Positions 15,778 through 24,692 of a stretch of DNA of 34,057 bases are shown in pieces. This stretch comes from Cryobacterium inferilacus (GTDB taxonomy: Bacteria > Actinomycetota > Actinomycetes > Actinomycetales > Microbacteriaceae), in contig NZ_JAIEUL010000028.1 in the NCBI RefSeq assembly GCF_019599185.1, positions 1 to 34,057 on the forward strand. The letters run 5' to 3'. The notes below the pieces were generated by a model, which was given only the letters and a program-made list of their open reading frames with translations, had not been told where the DNA came from and ran no database searches. Each line of letters begins with the position of its first letter. The first letter of the stretch is position 1. A program made the translations under genes and the position numbers.

Positions 15778-17269
15778 AGAGGAGGAGGGCGGCCTGCTCG
15801 GACTCGAGCTCCTGGGCCACCTGCAGCTCGAGGTCCTGCTCGTGCGGGGGACGGGGGCGCAGGAACGCCACGAGCACGAACGAGCCGATGCCCACCACGG
15901 CGGAGATCATCGTGGTCCAACCGTCGAGATCCGCCGTGATCAGGGTGTTCGGCACGTAGAACAGGTCGTTCGGCACGCCGTACATGGTGGGGGTGAGCGC
16001 CAGCAGGGTGATCCGCACCGTGAAGCCGAGCAGGGCACCGACGATCACGGCGCTCGCGCCGGGCCGCTTCCAGAACAGGCCCAGCACGAGCGGCGCGGCC
16101 AGGCAGGCCAGCATCAGGTCGAACGCGAAGGTGAGCAGGATGCCGGTCTGGCTGACCCGGATCGCCAGCAGCACGCCGATCACGACGATCGGCACCATCG
16201 CCACCCGCGTCCAGCGCAGCAGCGGGTCGGTGCCGCCGGAGACGATGCGGCGCACGCCGAAGATGTTGCGCACCGCGATGGCCGAGGTGGCCAGGATGGC
16301 GCCGGCCGCGGTGGAGAACGAGGCCGCCACGATGCCGGAGAGCACCAGCACTGCCAGAAGCGGCGGCGCGTAGTCGCCCAGCAGGGTGAACAGGATCGGG
16401 CCGTCCGCGGAGGAGAGGCCGAGCGCGGCGGTGGTGGTGAGGGCGACAAGGGCGTAGATGATGCCGATCACGAACGTGCCGCCGGCCGCGTAGAAGCAGG
16501 ACTTCTGGGCCACCTGGGGCGACTTCGCGGCGAAGATGCGCTGCATGAAGTCGATGGCGACGAGGTCGCCGATGCCCAGTGAGATGAGCGTGGCCCAGTT
16601 GACCGGGGCGCCCTGGGCGGGGTCGGTGAGCTGGCCCATGTCGAACGGGCCCATGCCGGCCGGCACGATGATGCCGAAGTTGATGACCACCCAGCCGAGC
16701 AGGGCGATCGAGGCCACCACCGTGATGACGGTCTGGATGGCCGCCGTGTAGGCATCCGAGAACAGGCCGCCGGCCAGCGTGTACGCGAGCACCAGGGACA
16801 CCGACAGGATGATGCCCCAGACGTAGGAGATGCCGGCGAAGCGTTCGAGCAGGAAGCCGACGGCGACGAGGTTGCCGGCCAGCAGGATGGTGAACGAGAA
16901 GATCATGATCACCGAGGAGCCGACCTCGACGACCCGGCCGTAGCGGCGGCGGAAGAAGTCGGCCAGCGTGTAGAGCCCGAGCTTGTTCATCGGCTTGGCC
17001 AGGAACAGCCCGGAGATCAGCAGGCAGACCGCCAGTCCGATCGCCAGCGACGCGCCCGCCCAGAACCCGTAGCCGGAGGTGAGGTCGGTGTTGCCGACCG
17101 TGGCGTTGCTGTCGACGGCCGCGGCCATCAGCGACACAGCCACGAGGGGGACGCCGAGGCTTCGGCCGGCGACGAGGTAGTTCGCGCTGTCACCGTCCAC
17201 CTTGCGGGCGACGACGATTCCGACGATGAGGACGATGAGGACACTGATGCCCACCCCGATGACGATCAT
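15761..17269 (-). CDS. Sodium:solute symporter (SSS family)
   Basis: A membrane transporter of 502 residues with about 13 hydrophobic helices and an acidic C-terminal tail. SSS-type features include an early LVAGRSLGVPLVAVSLMAA segment, GLYTLADFFRRRYG and a central SGIVAASFSTAAGAILATSA stretch near the sodium site. The substrate is not readable. The gene diverges from the guanidine/urea genes across a 280-bp region, so uptake of their substrate or a related nitrogen compound is a reasonable inference. The start ATG at 17269 is chosen for the AGGAG 6 nt upstream; the frame stays open for 32 more codons that look non-coding. The last residues (SRTVS) come from repeat A. Confidence 0.88.
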   Translation of the reverse strand: MIVIGVGISVLIVLIVGIVVARKVDGDSANYLVAGRSLGVPLVAVSLMAAAVDSNATVGNTDLTSGYGFWAGASLAIGLAVCLLISGLFLAKPMNKLGLYTLADFFRRRYGRVVEVGSSVIMIFSFTILLAGNLVAVGFLLERFAGISYVWGIILSVSLVLAYTLAGGLFSDAYTAAIQTVITVVASIALLGWVVINFGIIVPAGMGPFDMGQLTDPAQGAPVNWATLISLGIGDLVAIDFMQRIFAAKSPQVAQKSCFYAAGGTFVIGIIYALVALTTTAALGLSSADGPILFTLLGDYAPPLLAVLVLSGIVAASFSTAAGAILATSAIAVRNIFGVRRIVSGGTDPLLRWTRVAMVPIVVIGVLLAIRVSQTGILLTFAFDLMLACLAAPLVLGLFWKRPGASAVIVGALLGFTVRITLLALTPTMYGVPNDLFYVPNTLITADLDGWTTMISAVVGIGSFVLVAFLRPRPPHEQDLELQVAQELESEQAALLLSRTVS

Positions 17270-17549
17270 TGTGCTCCTGACGTGGCGCTGGCTTGGATTT
17301 CGGTCAACCGATCGATAAACCCAATTCAGCCCGCCCACTGTCACGGTGGTCTTTCCGGATTGCAACGGTCGTGTTAACTCGTCCGGCGCCGGTGTGGGCT
17401 CGGTGACCTCTCGCGCGGGTAGGAGGGTGCGCCGCCCAGGATGCCCCGTAACACGCTGTTAACGCGGGGGACACGGTGGCGACGCGACACCGCGGTTTAG
17501 TTTCTATCAAGTGATCGAAAACCGGGTCACCGGATAGGGAGAAGCCACC
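17270..17549. promoter_or_regulatory. Divergent regulatory region of the nitrogen cassette
   Basis: 280 bp between the symporter and the first DUF1989 gene. It holds two GTTAAC palindromes (17373-17378 and 17458-17463), CGGTCAACCG (17301-17310) and the 20-bp palindrome at 17501-17520. No gene and no recognisable guanidine riboswitch was found. Confidence 0.5.
17501..17520. promoter_or_regulatory. 20-bp palindromic operator candidate
   Basis: TTTCTATCAAGTGATCGAAA has arms TTTCNATCA and TGATNGAAA, matching at 16 of 18 arm positions around a 2-nt centre. It lies 30-49 bp before the GTG of the first DUF1989 gene and is AT-rich against its surroundings. The size and symmetry suit a dimeric repressor such as a GntR- or TetR-type protein; no such regulator gene is in the window. 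Confidence 0.5.
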
Positions 17550-18398
17550 GTGACAGCAGAAACCGCACCGTCGACCACGTCGACCACCGCCGGTGCCCGG
17601 GCGCACGCCAGGGCCCAGGAGGGCACCATCGTCGAGGCCGCGCCCGTCCGTCCGGCCTCTGCCTGGCCCGCACCGGCCGGCGTCGCCGCCGACCGGCTGG
17701 TCTGGGCCGAGACCGTGGCCGGCGGCGGGTACACGCACAAGGTGCTCGCCCGCGGCACCACGCTGCGGCTCACCGACCTGGCCGGTGACGCCTGCGCCCA
17801 CGTGCTGCTCTTCAACGCCGACCAGCCGTTCGAACGGCTGAACGTGGCCGACACCGTGAAGGTGCAGTGGCAGGTCTACCCGGCAGCCGGCCAGCTGTTG
17901 CTCTCCGATCAGGGCCGGGTGCTCGCCACCGTCGTGGCCGACAGCTCCGGCCGGCACGACACGATCTTCGGCACCAGCACCGCAACGCGCAACGCCGCCA
18001 GGTACGGCGACGGCTCCGCCCAGGGACCCACGCCGGCCGGCCGGGAACTGTTCGCCCTCGCCGGGGCGAAGAACGGCCTCAGCCGGCGCGACCTGCCGCC
18101 GAGCGTCTCGTACTTTCAGGGCGTCACGGTCGACGCCGACGGCCGGCCCGGCTTCACCGGCGGCGCCGGCGCCGGGGCCAGCGTGACCCTGCGCGCCGAG
18201 CTGCCCGTGATCGTGCTCATCGCCAACACGGCGCATCCGCTCGACGACCGCGCCGACTACGCCTCGACCCCCCTCGAGGTGCTCGCCTGGGCGGATGCAC
18301 CGACAGCGCCTGACGACGCGCTCTGGAGCCTCAGCCCCGAGGGCCGCCGTGCCTTCGTGAACACCGCCGACTACCTCACCGCAAGGGGACTGAAATGA
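17550..18398 (+). CDS. DUF1989 protein, UAAP1-type (carboxyguanidine deiminase subunit candidate)
   Basis: A 282-residue protein of the 'urea carboxylase-associated protein 1' type. An Ala/Thr-rich N-terminus (about 1-45) precedes the conserved core: GYTHKVLARGTTLRLTDLAGDACAHVLLFNA, then DSSGRHDTIFG, and LPPSVSYFQGV. Published work I recall identified the two UAAP/DUF1989 proteins as subunits of carboxyguanidine deiminase (CgdAB), which turns carboxyguanidine into allophanate with release of ammonia. The GTG start has GGGAGAAG about 6 nt upstream, a conventional leadered start unlike the men genes. It overlaps the next gene by 4 nt. Confidence 0.87.
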   Translation: MTAETAPSTTSTTAGARAHARAQEGTIVEAAPVRPASAWPAPAGVAADRLVWAETVAGGGYTHKVLARGTTLRLTDLAGDACAHVLLFNADQPFERLNVADTVKVQWQVYPAAGQLLLSDQGRVLATVVADSSGRHDTIFGTSTATRNAARYGDGSAQGPTPAGRELFALAGAKNGLSRRDLPPSVSYFQGVTVDADGRPGFTGGAGAGASVTLRAELPVIVLIANTAHPLDDRADYASTPLEVLAWADAPTAPDDALWSLSPEGRRAFVNTADYLTARGLK

Positions 18399-19051
18399 CC
18401 GCGACCACCGCCACCGCCCCGACCGCCATGGACTTCGGCACCGAACTCTCCCGCGAGACCGTCGCCGCCCGCGCGCCCTGGTCCGCCGTGCTGAAGGCCG
18501 GCCAGGTGCTCACCATCGTCGACCTCGACGGCAACCAGGCCGTGGACTTCCTCGCCTACGCGGCCGACGACACCGCCAGGGCCTACAGCGCCCAGGCCAC
18601 CCTGCAGGAGCAGGACAGCGTCTACCTCAGCGTGGGCAGCGTGCTGCGCGACAACGAGTCGACCCCGCTGCTCACGATCATCGCCGACGACTGCGGCCGG
18701 CACGACACCCTCGGCGGCGCCTGCTCCAAGGAATCCAACACCCTCCGCTACGGCCTGCACACCTGGGCCCAGCACGCCTGCGTGGAGAACTTCCTGGCCG
18801 AGGGCTCCCGCCGCGGCCTGGGCAAACGCGACCTGGTCTCCAACATCAACTGGTTCATGAACGTGCCCGTCGACCCGGATGGCGCCCTCGGCATCGTGGA
18901 CGGCATCTCGGCGCCCGGCCTGTCGGTGTCGCTCCGCGCCGAGGCCGACACCCTGGTGCTGGTCTCCAACTGCCCGCAGATCAACAACCCGTGCAACGGC
19001 TTCAACCCGAGCCGGGCCGAGATGATCATCAGCGCCGGAGCCCGGGCATGA
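18395..19051 (+). CDS. DUF1989 protein, UAAP2-type (carboxyguanidine deiminase subunit candidate)
   Basis: A 218-residue partner of the preceding protein. It retains potential metal-binding cysteines: Cys in ADDCGRHDTLGGAC and in NCPQINNPCNGFNPS near the C-terminus. The first DUF1989 protein lacks these C-terminal cysteines, which is consistent with a heteromer in which this subunit carries the active metal site (inference). Family knowledge places it with CgdAB in guanidine assimilation rather than in urea metabolism. It overlaps both neighbours by 4 nt (ATGA), so the four cassette genes form one tightly coupled unit. Confidence 0.9.
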   Translation: MTATTATAPTAMDFGTELSRETVAARAPWSAVLKAGQVLTIVDLDGNQAVDFLAYAADDTARAYSAQATLQEQDSVYLSVGSVLRDNESTPLLTIIADDCGRHDTLGGACSKESNTLRYGLHTWAQHACVENFLAEGSRRGLGKRDLVSNINWFMNVPVDPDGALGIVDGISAPGLSVSLRAEADTLVLVSNCPQINNPCNGFNPSRAEMIISAGARA

Positions 19052-22000
19052 GCGCCTTCGACACCGTCCTGATCGCCAACCGCGGCGAGATCGCGGTGCG
19101 GATCATCCGCACCGCCCGCGCCATGGGCCTGAGGACCGTGGCCGTGTACTCAGAGGCCGACCGCGGCGCCGCCCATGTGCACCTGGCCGACACCGCCGTG
19201 CTGCTCGGTCCGTCGCCGGCCGCCGAGAGCTACCTGCGCGGGGACCTGATCATCGCCGCCGCCCTGGAGACCGGCGCCGGCGCCATCCACCCCGGCTACG
19301 GGTTCCTTTCCGAGAACGCCGACTTCGCCCGCGCCTGCCAGGCCGCCGGGATCGTCTTCGTTGGGCCCACCGCAGAGCAGCTCGAGCTGTTCGGCACCAA
19401 GCACACCGCCCGCGACGCCGCCACCGCCGCCGGGGTGCCGCTGCTGGCCGGCACCGGCCTGCTCGACAGCCTCGACCACGCGCTCGCCGCGGCCGAGGAG
19501 ATCGGCTACCCGGTGATGCTCAAGGCCACCGCCGGCGGCGGCGGCATCGGCATGCAGGCCTGTCACAGCGCAGCCGACCTCGCCGGTTCCTGGGAGAACG
19601 TCACCCGCCTCGCCGGGGCCAGCTTCTCCTCCGCCGGGGTGTTCCTGGAACGCCTCGTGGTGGGCGCCCGGCACGTGGAGGTGCAGGTCTTCGGCGACGG
19701 CCTCGGTTCTGTCGTGAGCATCGGCGACCGCGACTGCAGCCTGCAGCGCCGCAACCAGAAGGTCGTCGAAGAGGCGCCCGCCCCCGATCTGCCCGCAAAC
19801 GTGCGGGACGGCATCGCCGAGGCCGCCCGGCGGCTCTGCGCATCCGTGCGGTACCGCTCGGCCGGCACCGTGGAGTACATCTACGACCCGGTGCGGCAGG
19901 AAGCCGCCTTTCTCGAGGTGAACACCCGCCTGCAGGTGGAGCACCCGGTCACCGAGGCCGTCTACGGCATCGACCTGGTCGAGTGGATGCTGCGCCTCGC
20001 GCTCGGCGACACGGCCGTCGTGCATACCCCGCTGGTCGCAGAAGGGTTCGCGGTGGAGGCCCGCGTCTACGCCGAGAACACCGACCTGGGCAACCTGCCC
20101 AGCGCCGGCACCATCACCCGGGTGATCCACCCCGAGAGCGCCCGCATCGACTCCTGGCTCGAGGCCGGCGCCGAGGTGAGCACCCACTACGACCCGCTGC
20201 TGAGCAAGGTGATCACCCACGGTGACAGCCGCGAGGCCGCCTGGCAGGCCCTCGCCGACACCCTCGCCGACGTGCGCGTGGACGGGGTCGCCACCAACCT
20301 CGGGCTGCTCCGGTCGATCGCCGCCGACCCCGACGTGCGGGCCGCCCGGCACTCCACCGACACCCTGGCCGGCATCCGCAACACCAGCGGCCGGTTCGAG
20401 GTCGTCAAGTCCGGCCTGCTCTGCACCATCCAGGACTGGCCCGGCCGCACCGGCTACTGGGCCGTCGGCATCCCGCCGTCGGGGCCGATGGACGACCTGT
20501 CGTTCCGGCTCGGCAACACCGCCCTCGGCAACGCCGAAGGGGAGGCGGGCCTGGAGATCACCATGCAGGGCCCCACCCTGCGCTTCCACACCGAGGCCAC
20601 GGTGATGCTCACCGGCGCGCCAACCCCGCTCACCGTGGACGGCACCGAGACGGCCCAGTGGACACCGGTGACGGTGCCGGCCGGCGCTCTGCTCAGCATC
20701 GGCACCCCCAGCATCGGCATGCGCAGCTACCTGCTCGTGGCCGGCGGCCTGGATGTGCCGCTGGTGCTCGGCAGCGCCGCCACCTTCGACCTGGGCGAGA
20801 TGGGCGGCGCCGCCGGCCGGGCTCTCCGCACCGGCGACATCATCGCGCTCGCCGAGCGGATGCCCGTGGCCGCGCCCCGGGAGGTGGCCGTGCGTGAGCG
20901 CCCGGTCTTCACCTCCCAGTGGCGCATCGCGGCGCTGGAGGGTCCGCACGCCGCCCCGGAGTTCTTCACCGAGGCCGACATCGCGGTGTTCCACAGCACC
21001 CGCTGGGCGGTGCACTTCAACTCCGCCCGCACCGGCGTGCGCCTGGTCGGCCCGAAACCGGAATGGGCGCGCAACGACGGCGGCGAGGCCGGACTACACC
21101 CGTCGAACATCCATGACACCCCGTACGCCGTGGGCGCTGTGGACTACACCGGCGACCTGCCGATTCTGCTCGGCCCGGACGGACCGAGCCTGGGCGGGTT
21201 CACCTGCCCCGCCACGGTGCCCAGCGGCCAGCTCTGGAAGCTCGGCCAGCTGCGCCCCGGCGACACCGTGGAGTTCGTGCCGGTCGACGACCGGCAGGCA
21301 TACGCCCTGAGACTGGACCCCACCCTGGCCGTCACCGCGGGACGCGCGCCGACCGTGGACGGCGGCGTCCTGCGGAGCCTCCCCGCCACGGCGACCAGCC
21401 CGGCCATGACCTTCCGCCGCAGCGGCGACGCCAACCTGCTCGTGGAGTACGGCGAGATGGTGCTGGACCTGGCCTCACGGATGCGGGTGCACGCGCTCGC
21501 CGCCGTGCTGCAACAGCGCTGGGACGACGGTGAGCTGCCCGGCATCATCGACCTGACCCCCGGCATCCGCTCACTGCAGGTGCACGTGGACCCCGACCTG
21601 CTGCCGCTGCCGGAGCTGCTCGACATCGTGGCCGCCATCGAGGAGGGCCTGCCCGCCACGAGCGAACTCACCGTGCCCAGCCGCACGGTGTCGCTGCCGC
21701 TGTCGTGGGACGACCCGGCCACCCGGGAGGCCATCGAGAGGTACATGTCCGGGGTGCGCGACGACGCCCCGTGGTGCCCGTGGAACATCGAGTTCATCCG
21801 CCGGATCAACGGCGTCGCCTCGGTGGACGACGTGATGCGCACGGTCTACGAGGCCGAATACCTGGTGCTGGGCCTGGGCGATGTGTACCTGGGCGCCCCC
21901 GTGGCCACGCCGCTGGACCCGAGGCACCGCCTGGTGACCACCAAGTACAACCCGGCGCGCACCTGGACACCGCAGAACGCGGTGGGCATCGGCGGCGCCT

Positions 22001-22644
22001 ACCTCTGCATCTACGGCATGGAGGGCCCCGGCGGCTACCAGTTCGTGGGCCGGACCGTGCCGATCTGGTCCACCCACGCGCAGCGCGGACCTTTCGCCGC
22101 CGGCGTGCCGTGGCTGCTCAAGTTCTTCGACCGCATCAGCTGGTATCCGGTGCTGCCAGAGGACCTGCTGGAGATGCGCGCAGAGATGAAGGCCGGCCGG
22201 CTGCCGATCCGCATCGAGGAGGGCGAGTTCTCGATGAAGGAGTACGAGGCCTTCCTGGCGAAGAACGCCGACTCGATCGCCGAGTTCCGTGCCCAACAGG
22301 GCGAGGCATTCGCGGCCGAGCGGCACGCCTGGGAGGAGTCCGGCGAGTTCGACAGGGACGACACCGCGGCGCTCGCCCCGGTGCTGGCCGCCGGCACGGT
22401 GTTGGTGCCCGAGGGCTGCGAAGGCGTCGAGGCGCCGTTCACGGCCAGCGTGTTCAGGCTCGACGTGGCCGAGGGGGACTCGGTCGCGGCCGGGCAGACC
22501 CTGGTGTCGCTCGAGGCCATGAAAATGGAGGCCCACGTCGTGGCACCCTTCAACGGGCGGGTGGTGAGCATGCTGGCGGCCGCCGGTGACAGCGTCGCAC
22601 CCGGCTCGGTCCTGGTGATCGTCGAACGGGAAGAGGCAGCATGA
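19048..22644 (+). CDS. Urea carboxylase-family biotin enzyme (probable guanidine carboxylase)
   Basis: A 1198-residue biotin-dependent carboxylase. It has biotin carboxylase domains (about 1-445; LIANRGEIAVRIIRTARAMG, the ATP-grasp loop KATAGGGGIGM near 158, EVNTRLQVEHPVTE), then two carboxyltransferase halves of the KipA/KipI type (about 455-770 and 785-1000, including SGPMDDLSFRLGN and GIIDLTPGIRSLQV), and a C-terminal biotinyl domain with the biotin lysine Lys1159 in EAMKMEAH. Urea and guanidine carboxylases share this architecture; the adjacent DUF1989 genes favour guanidine. The ATG at 19048 overlaps the previous stop by 4 nt; an upstream extension in the open frame is rejected. It is not fused to the hydrolase, unlike fungal urea amidolyase. 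Confidence 0.92.
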   Translation: MSAFDTVLIANRGEIAVRIIRTARAMGLRTVAVYSEADRGAAHVHLADTAVLLGPSPAAESYLRGDLIIAAALETGAGAIHPGYGFLSENADFARACQAAGIVFVGPTAEQLELFGTKHTARDAATAAGVPLLAGTGLLDSLDHALAAAEEIGYPVMLKATAGGGGIGMQACHSAADLAGSWENVTRLAGASFSSAGVFLERLVVGARHVEVQVFGDGLGSVVSIGDRDCSLQRRNQKVVEEAPAPDLPANVRDGIAEAARRLCASVRYRSAGTVEYIYDPVRQEAAFLEVNTRLQVEHPVTEAVYGIDLVEWMLRLALGDTAVVHTPLVAEGFAVEARVYAENTDLGNLPSAGTITRVIHPESARIDSWLEAGAEVSTHYDPLLSKVITHGDSREAAWQALADTLADVRVDGVATNLGLLRSIAADPDVRAARHSTDTLAGIRNTSGRFEVVKSGLLCTIQDWPGRTGYWAVGIPPSGPMDDLSFRLGNTALGNAEGEAGLEITMQGPTLRFHTEATVMLTGAPTPLTVDGTETAQWTPVTVPAGALLSIGTPSIGMRSYLLVAGGLDVPLVLGSAATFDLGEMGGAAGRALRTGDIIALAERMPVAAPREVAVRERPVFTSQWRIAALEGPHAAPEFFTEADIAVFHSTRWAVHFNSARTGVRLVGPKPEWARNDGGEAGLHPSNIHDTPYAVGAVDYTGDLPILLGPDGPSLGGFTCPATVPSGQLWKLGQLRPGDTVEFVPVDDRQAYALRLDPTLAVTAGRAPTVDGGVLRSLPATATSPAMTFRRSGDANLLVEYGEMVLDLASRMRVHALAAVLQQRWDDGELPGIIDLTPGIRSLQVHVDPDLLPLPELLDIVAAIEEGLPATSELTVPSRTVSLPLSWDDPATREAIERYMSGVRDDAPWCPWNIEFIRRINGVASVDDVMRTVYEAEYLVLGLGDVYLGAPVATPLDPRHRLVTTKYNPARTWTPQNAVGIGGAYLCIYGMEGPGGYQFVGRTVPIWSTHAQRGPFAAGVPWLLKFFDRISWYPVLPEDLLEMRAEMKAGRLPIRIEEGEFSMKEYEAFLAKNADSIAEFRAQQGEAFAAERHAWEESGEFDRDDTAALAPVLAAGTVLVPEGCEGVEAPFTASVFRLDVAEGDSVAAGQTLVSLEAMKMEAHVVAPFNGRVVSMLAAAGDSVAPGSVLVIVEREEAA

Positions 22645-24488
22645 GCACCATGGACACACGCGGATCGGTCACGGCGACGGCGGCCGTGACGGCCGCATAT
22701 GCCCGGATCGCCGCCGCCGACCGGCCCGAGGTGTGGATCGAGCTGCGGCCGGAGGCCGAGGTCCGTGCCGAGGCCGCGGAGGTTGAGCGCCTGCTGGGAG
22801 CCGGCGCCGACCTTCCCCTGGCGGGGCTGCTCTTCGCGGCCAAGGGCAACATCGACATCCGGGGTCTGGTCACCACAGCGGCCTGCCCGGCTTATGGCCA
22901 GGTGGCCGAGACGGATGCGACGGTGGTCGCCCGGCTCCGTTCCGCCGGGGCGGTGTGCCTGGGTGCCACCAACCTCGACCAGTTCGCCACCGGCCTGGTG
23001 GGCACCCGCAGCCCGTACGGCGCGGTGCGGCACGCGTTCAGGCCCGAGTACATCTCCGGCGGCTCGAGCAGCGGCTCGGCCGTGGCCGTGGCGCTCGGTC
23101 TGGTGGATTTCGCCCTTGGCACCGACACCGCCGGCTCCGGCCGGGTACCGGCCGCCTTCCACGGCCTGGTGGGTATCAAGCCCACCCGTGGCCTGGTCTC
23201 GGCCGCGGGCGTGGTGCCGGCCTGCCGGTCGCTGGACTGCGTGACCGTGCTGGCCGGCGACCTGGACCTCGCCGAAACCGTGGCCGGGGTGATGGCCGGC
23301 TTCGACCCGCGCGACCCGCTGTCGCGCACGGCGCCGGCCGGGCCGTCCACCGCAGGTGTCGCTGCACGCATCGGCGTGCCACGGGCCGGCCAGCTGGGCA
23401 CGCTCGCCCCCGGCTGGGCCGAGGCCTTCGATGCCGTCGTGGCCCGGCTGCGGGCCGGCGGCGCCGAGCTTGTCGAGATCGACATCGAACCGTTCCTGGC
23501 CACCGCCCGGATGCTCTACGAGGGCGCGTTCGTGGCCGAGCGCTACGCCGCCGTCGGCGCCTTCGTGGAGGCACACCCCGACGAGGTCGACCCTGTCGTG
23601 GGCGCCATCGTGGCCGGCGCGCGCGACGTGCCTGCGCACCGCCTGTTCAGCGATCTGGAGGCCCTCGACGTGGAACGTGCCGGAAGCCGGCAGGTCTTCG
23701 CCGGCATCGACGCGCTGCTGCTGCCGACCACGGTGGAGCACCCCACCCTGGCTGAGGTGGCCGCGGAACCCCTCGCGGTGAACAGCAGGCTCGGCCGGTT
23801 CACCAACTTCGCCAACCTGCTCGACCTGGCCGCGATCGCTGTGCCGGGCGGCATGGTGGGCGAGACCCACTTCGGCGTGCAGCTGGTGGGCCCGGCGTTC
23901 ACGGATGCCCGCCTGGCCGGCCTGGCCCGGCGCATCCTGCCCGCCGGCCAGACCGGGCGGCCCGCCGCCGCGTCGGCCGCACCGCTCGCGACCCAGGTGC
24001 CGGCCGCAGCACCGGCCGTGCCGGCCGCGACCGAGTTGCCCGCCGCGAAGCCGGTCGTGCCGGCCGCGACCGAGCAGCCTGGCAGCGCGGCGGAGACACA
24101 GCCCGACGAGATCGTGCTGGCCGTGGCCGGCGCGCACCTCTCCGGCCAGCCGCTCAACCACCAGCTCACCGCGCTCGAAGGCCGGCTGCTCGAGACCACC
24201 ACCACCGCGGCGGACTACCGGCTCTTCGCCCTCGACACAGTGCCGCCCAAGCCCGGACTCGTGCGGGTGGCCGCGGGAGCGGGCGCGCCGATCGAGGTCG
24301 AGCTCTGGGCGCTGGGAGCGGCGGAGTTCGGCCGGTTCGTGGCGGCTCTGCCGCAACCCATGGCCATCGGCCGGCTGCTCCTGGCCGACGGCAGCCAGGT
24401 CGAGGGGTTTCTCTGCGAGCCGATCGCCACGGAGACCGCCGCCGACATCACCGCCACCGGCGGCTGGCGAGCCTACCTGGCCCGCTGA
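22641..24488 (+). CDS. atzF: Allophanate hydrolase
   Basis: Hydrolyses allophanate to ammonia and CO2, the last step after the carboxylase and the deiminase. It has 615 residues. The amidase-signature domain (about 1-440) carries the triad Lys68 (AAKGN), cis-Ser142 (GGSSSGSA) and nucleophile Ser166 (GTDTAGSGR); the spacings 74 and 24 agree with those I recall for AtzF. An Ala/Pro-rich linker (about 445-485) containing a duplicated 18-bp segment leads to the C-terminal domain (about 490-615; AGAHLSGQPLNHQLTALEG), which is typical of this family. It overlaps the carboxylase by 4 nt and ends the cassette; family B repeat copy 2 follows. Confidence 0.94.
   Translation: MSTMDTRGSVTATAAVTAAYARIAAADRPEVWIELRPEAEVRAEAAEVERLLGAGADLPLAGLLFAAKGNIDIRGLVTTAACPAYGQVAETDATVVARLRSAGAVCLGATNLDQFATGLVGTRSPYGAVRHAFRPEYISGGSSSGSAVAVALGLVDFALGTDTAGSGRVPAAFHGLVGIKPTRGLVSAAGVVPACRSLDCVTVLAGDLDLAETVAGVMAGFDPRDPLSRTAPAGPSTAGVAARIGVPRAGQLGTLAPGWAEAFDAVVARLRAGGAELVEIDIEPFLATARMLYEGAFVAERYAAVGAFVEAHPDEVDPVVGAIVAGARDVPAHRLFSDLEALDVERAGSRQVFAGIDALLLPTTVEHPTLAEVAAEPLAVNSRLGRFTNFANLLDLAAIAVPGGMVGETHFGVQLVGPAFTDARLAGLARRILPAGQTGRPAAASAAPLATQVPAAAPAVPAATELPAAKPVVPAATEQPGSAAETQPDEIVLAVAGAHLSGQPLNHQLTALEGRLLETTTTAADYRLFALDTVPPKPGLVRVAAGAGAPIEVELWALGAAEFGRFVAALPQPMAIGRLLLADGSQVEGFLCEPIATETAADITATGGWRAYLAR
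24018..24074 (+). repeat. 18-bp in-frame direct repeat in the hydrolase linker
   Basis: GTGCCGGCCGCGACCGAG occurs at 24018-24035 and 24057-24074, offset by 39 bp (13 codons), so the reading frame is kept. It encodes VPAATE twice in the disordered linker between the two domains. Confidence 0.8.
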
Positions 24489-24530
24489 CCCGTCCGCCCG
24501 GCAGCCCGCCCCCGCCACCAGTCGCGTCGG

Positions 24531-24598
24531 CAACTGTTGCCCGTGCGGACAATTGCGCCCGGTACGCCGGGCGCAATTGTCCGAAACGGGCACAGTTG
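24531..24598. repeat. Palindromic repeat family B, copy 2 (68 nt)
   Basis: CAACTGTTG and CACAGTTG flank a perfect 17-bp stem (24546-24562 with 24567-24583) and the loop TACG, as in copy 1. The stem keeps full pairing although it reads AATTG where copy 1 has AAATG, so the difference is compensated on both strands. It follows the allophanate hydrolase gene. The surrounding 204-bp gap to the DUF4190 gene has no other feature. Confidence 0.85.
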
Positions 24599-24692
24599 TT
24601 CCCCGGCGACCGCGCGGCGCGCCACCACGGCGGGTTTGGTACCGTTGCGTTGTTCCGTCAAGACGTGCCGGACCGGCCCTCAGGAGTTCAGC

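Noticed and set aside
17380..17549. Guanidine riboswitch before the cassette (ACACGG near 17471; GAGGGTGCGCCG near 17423 resembling guanidine-III core)
   Set aside because: The CTGGTCCGAGAG-type core of guanidine-I is absent, no paired ACGR hairpins of guanidine-II were seen, and the complementary strand needed for the guanidine-III pseudoknot is missing; short matches are expected in GC-rich DNA.
19150..21015. 621-codon minus-strand open frame inside the carboxylase gene, and similar ones opposite the hydrolase
   Set aside because: Antisense shadows caused by high GC at third positions; their sequences are Gly/Arg/His-rich without domain features.
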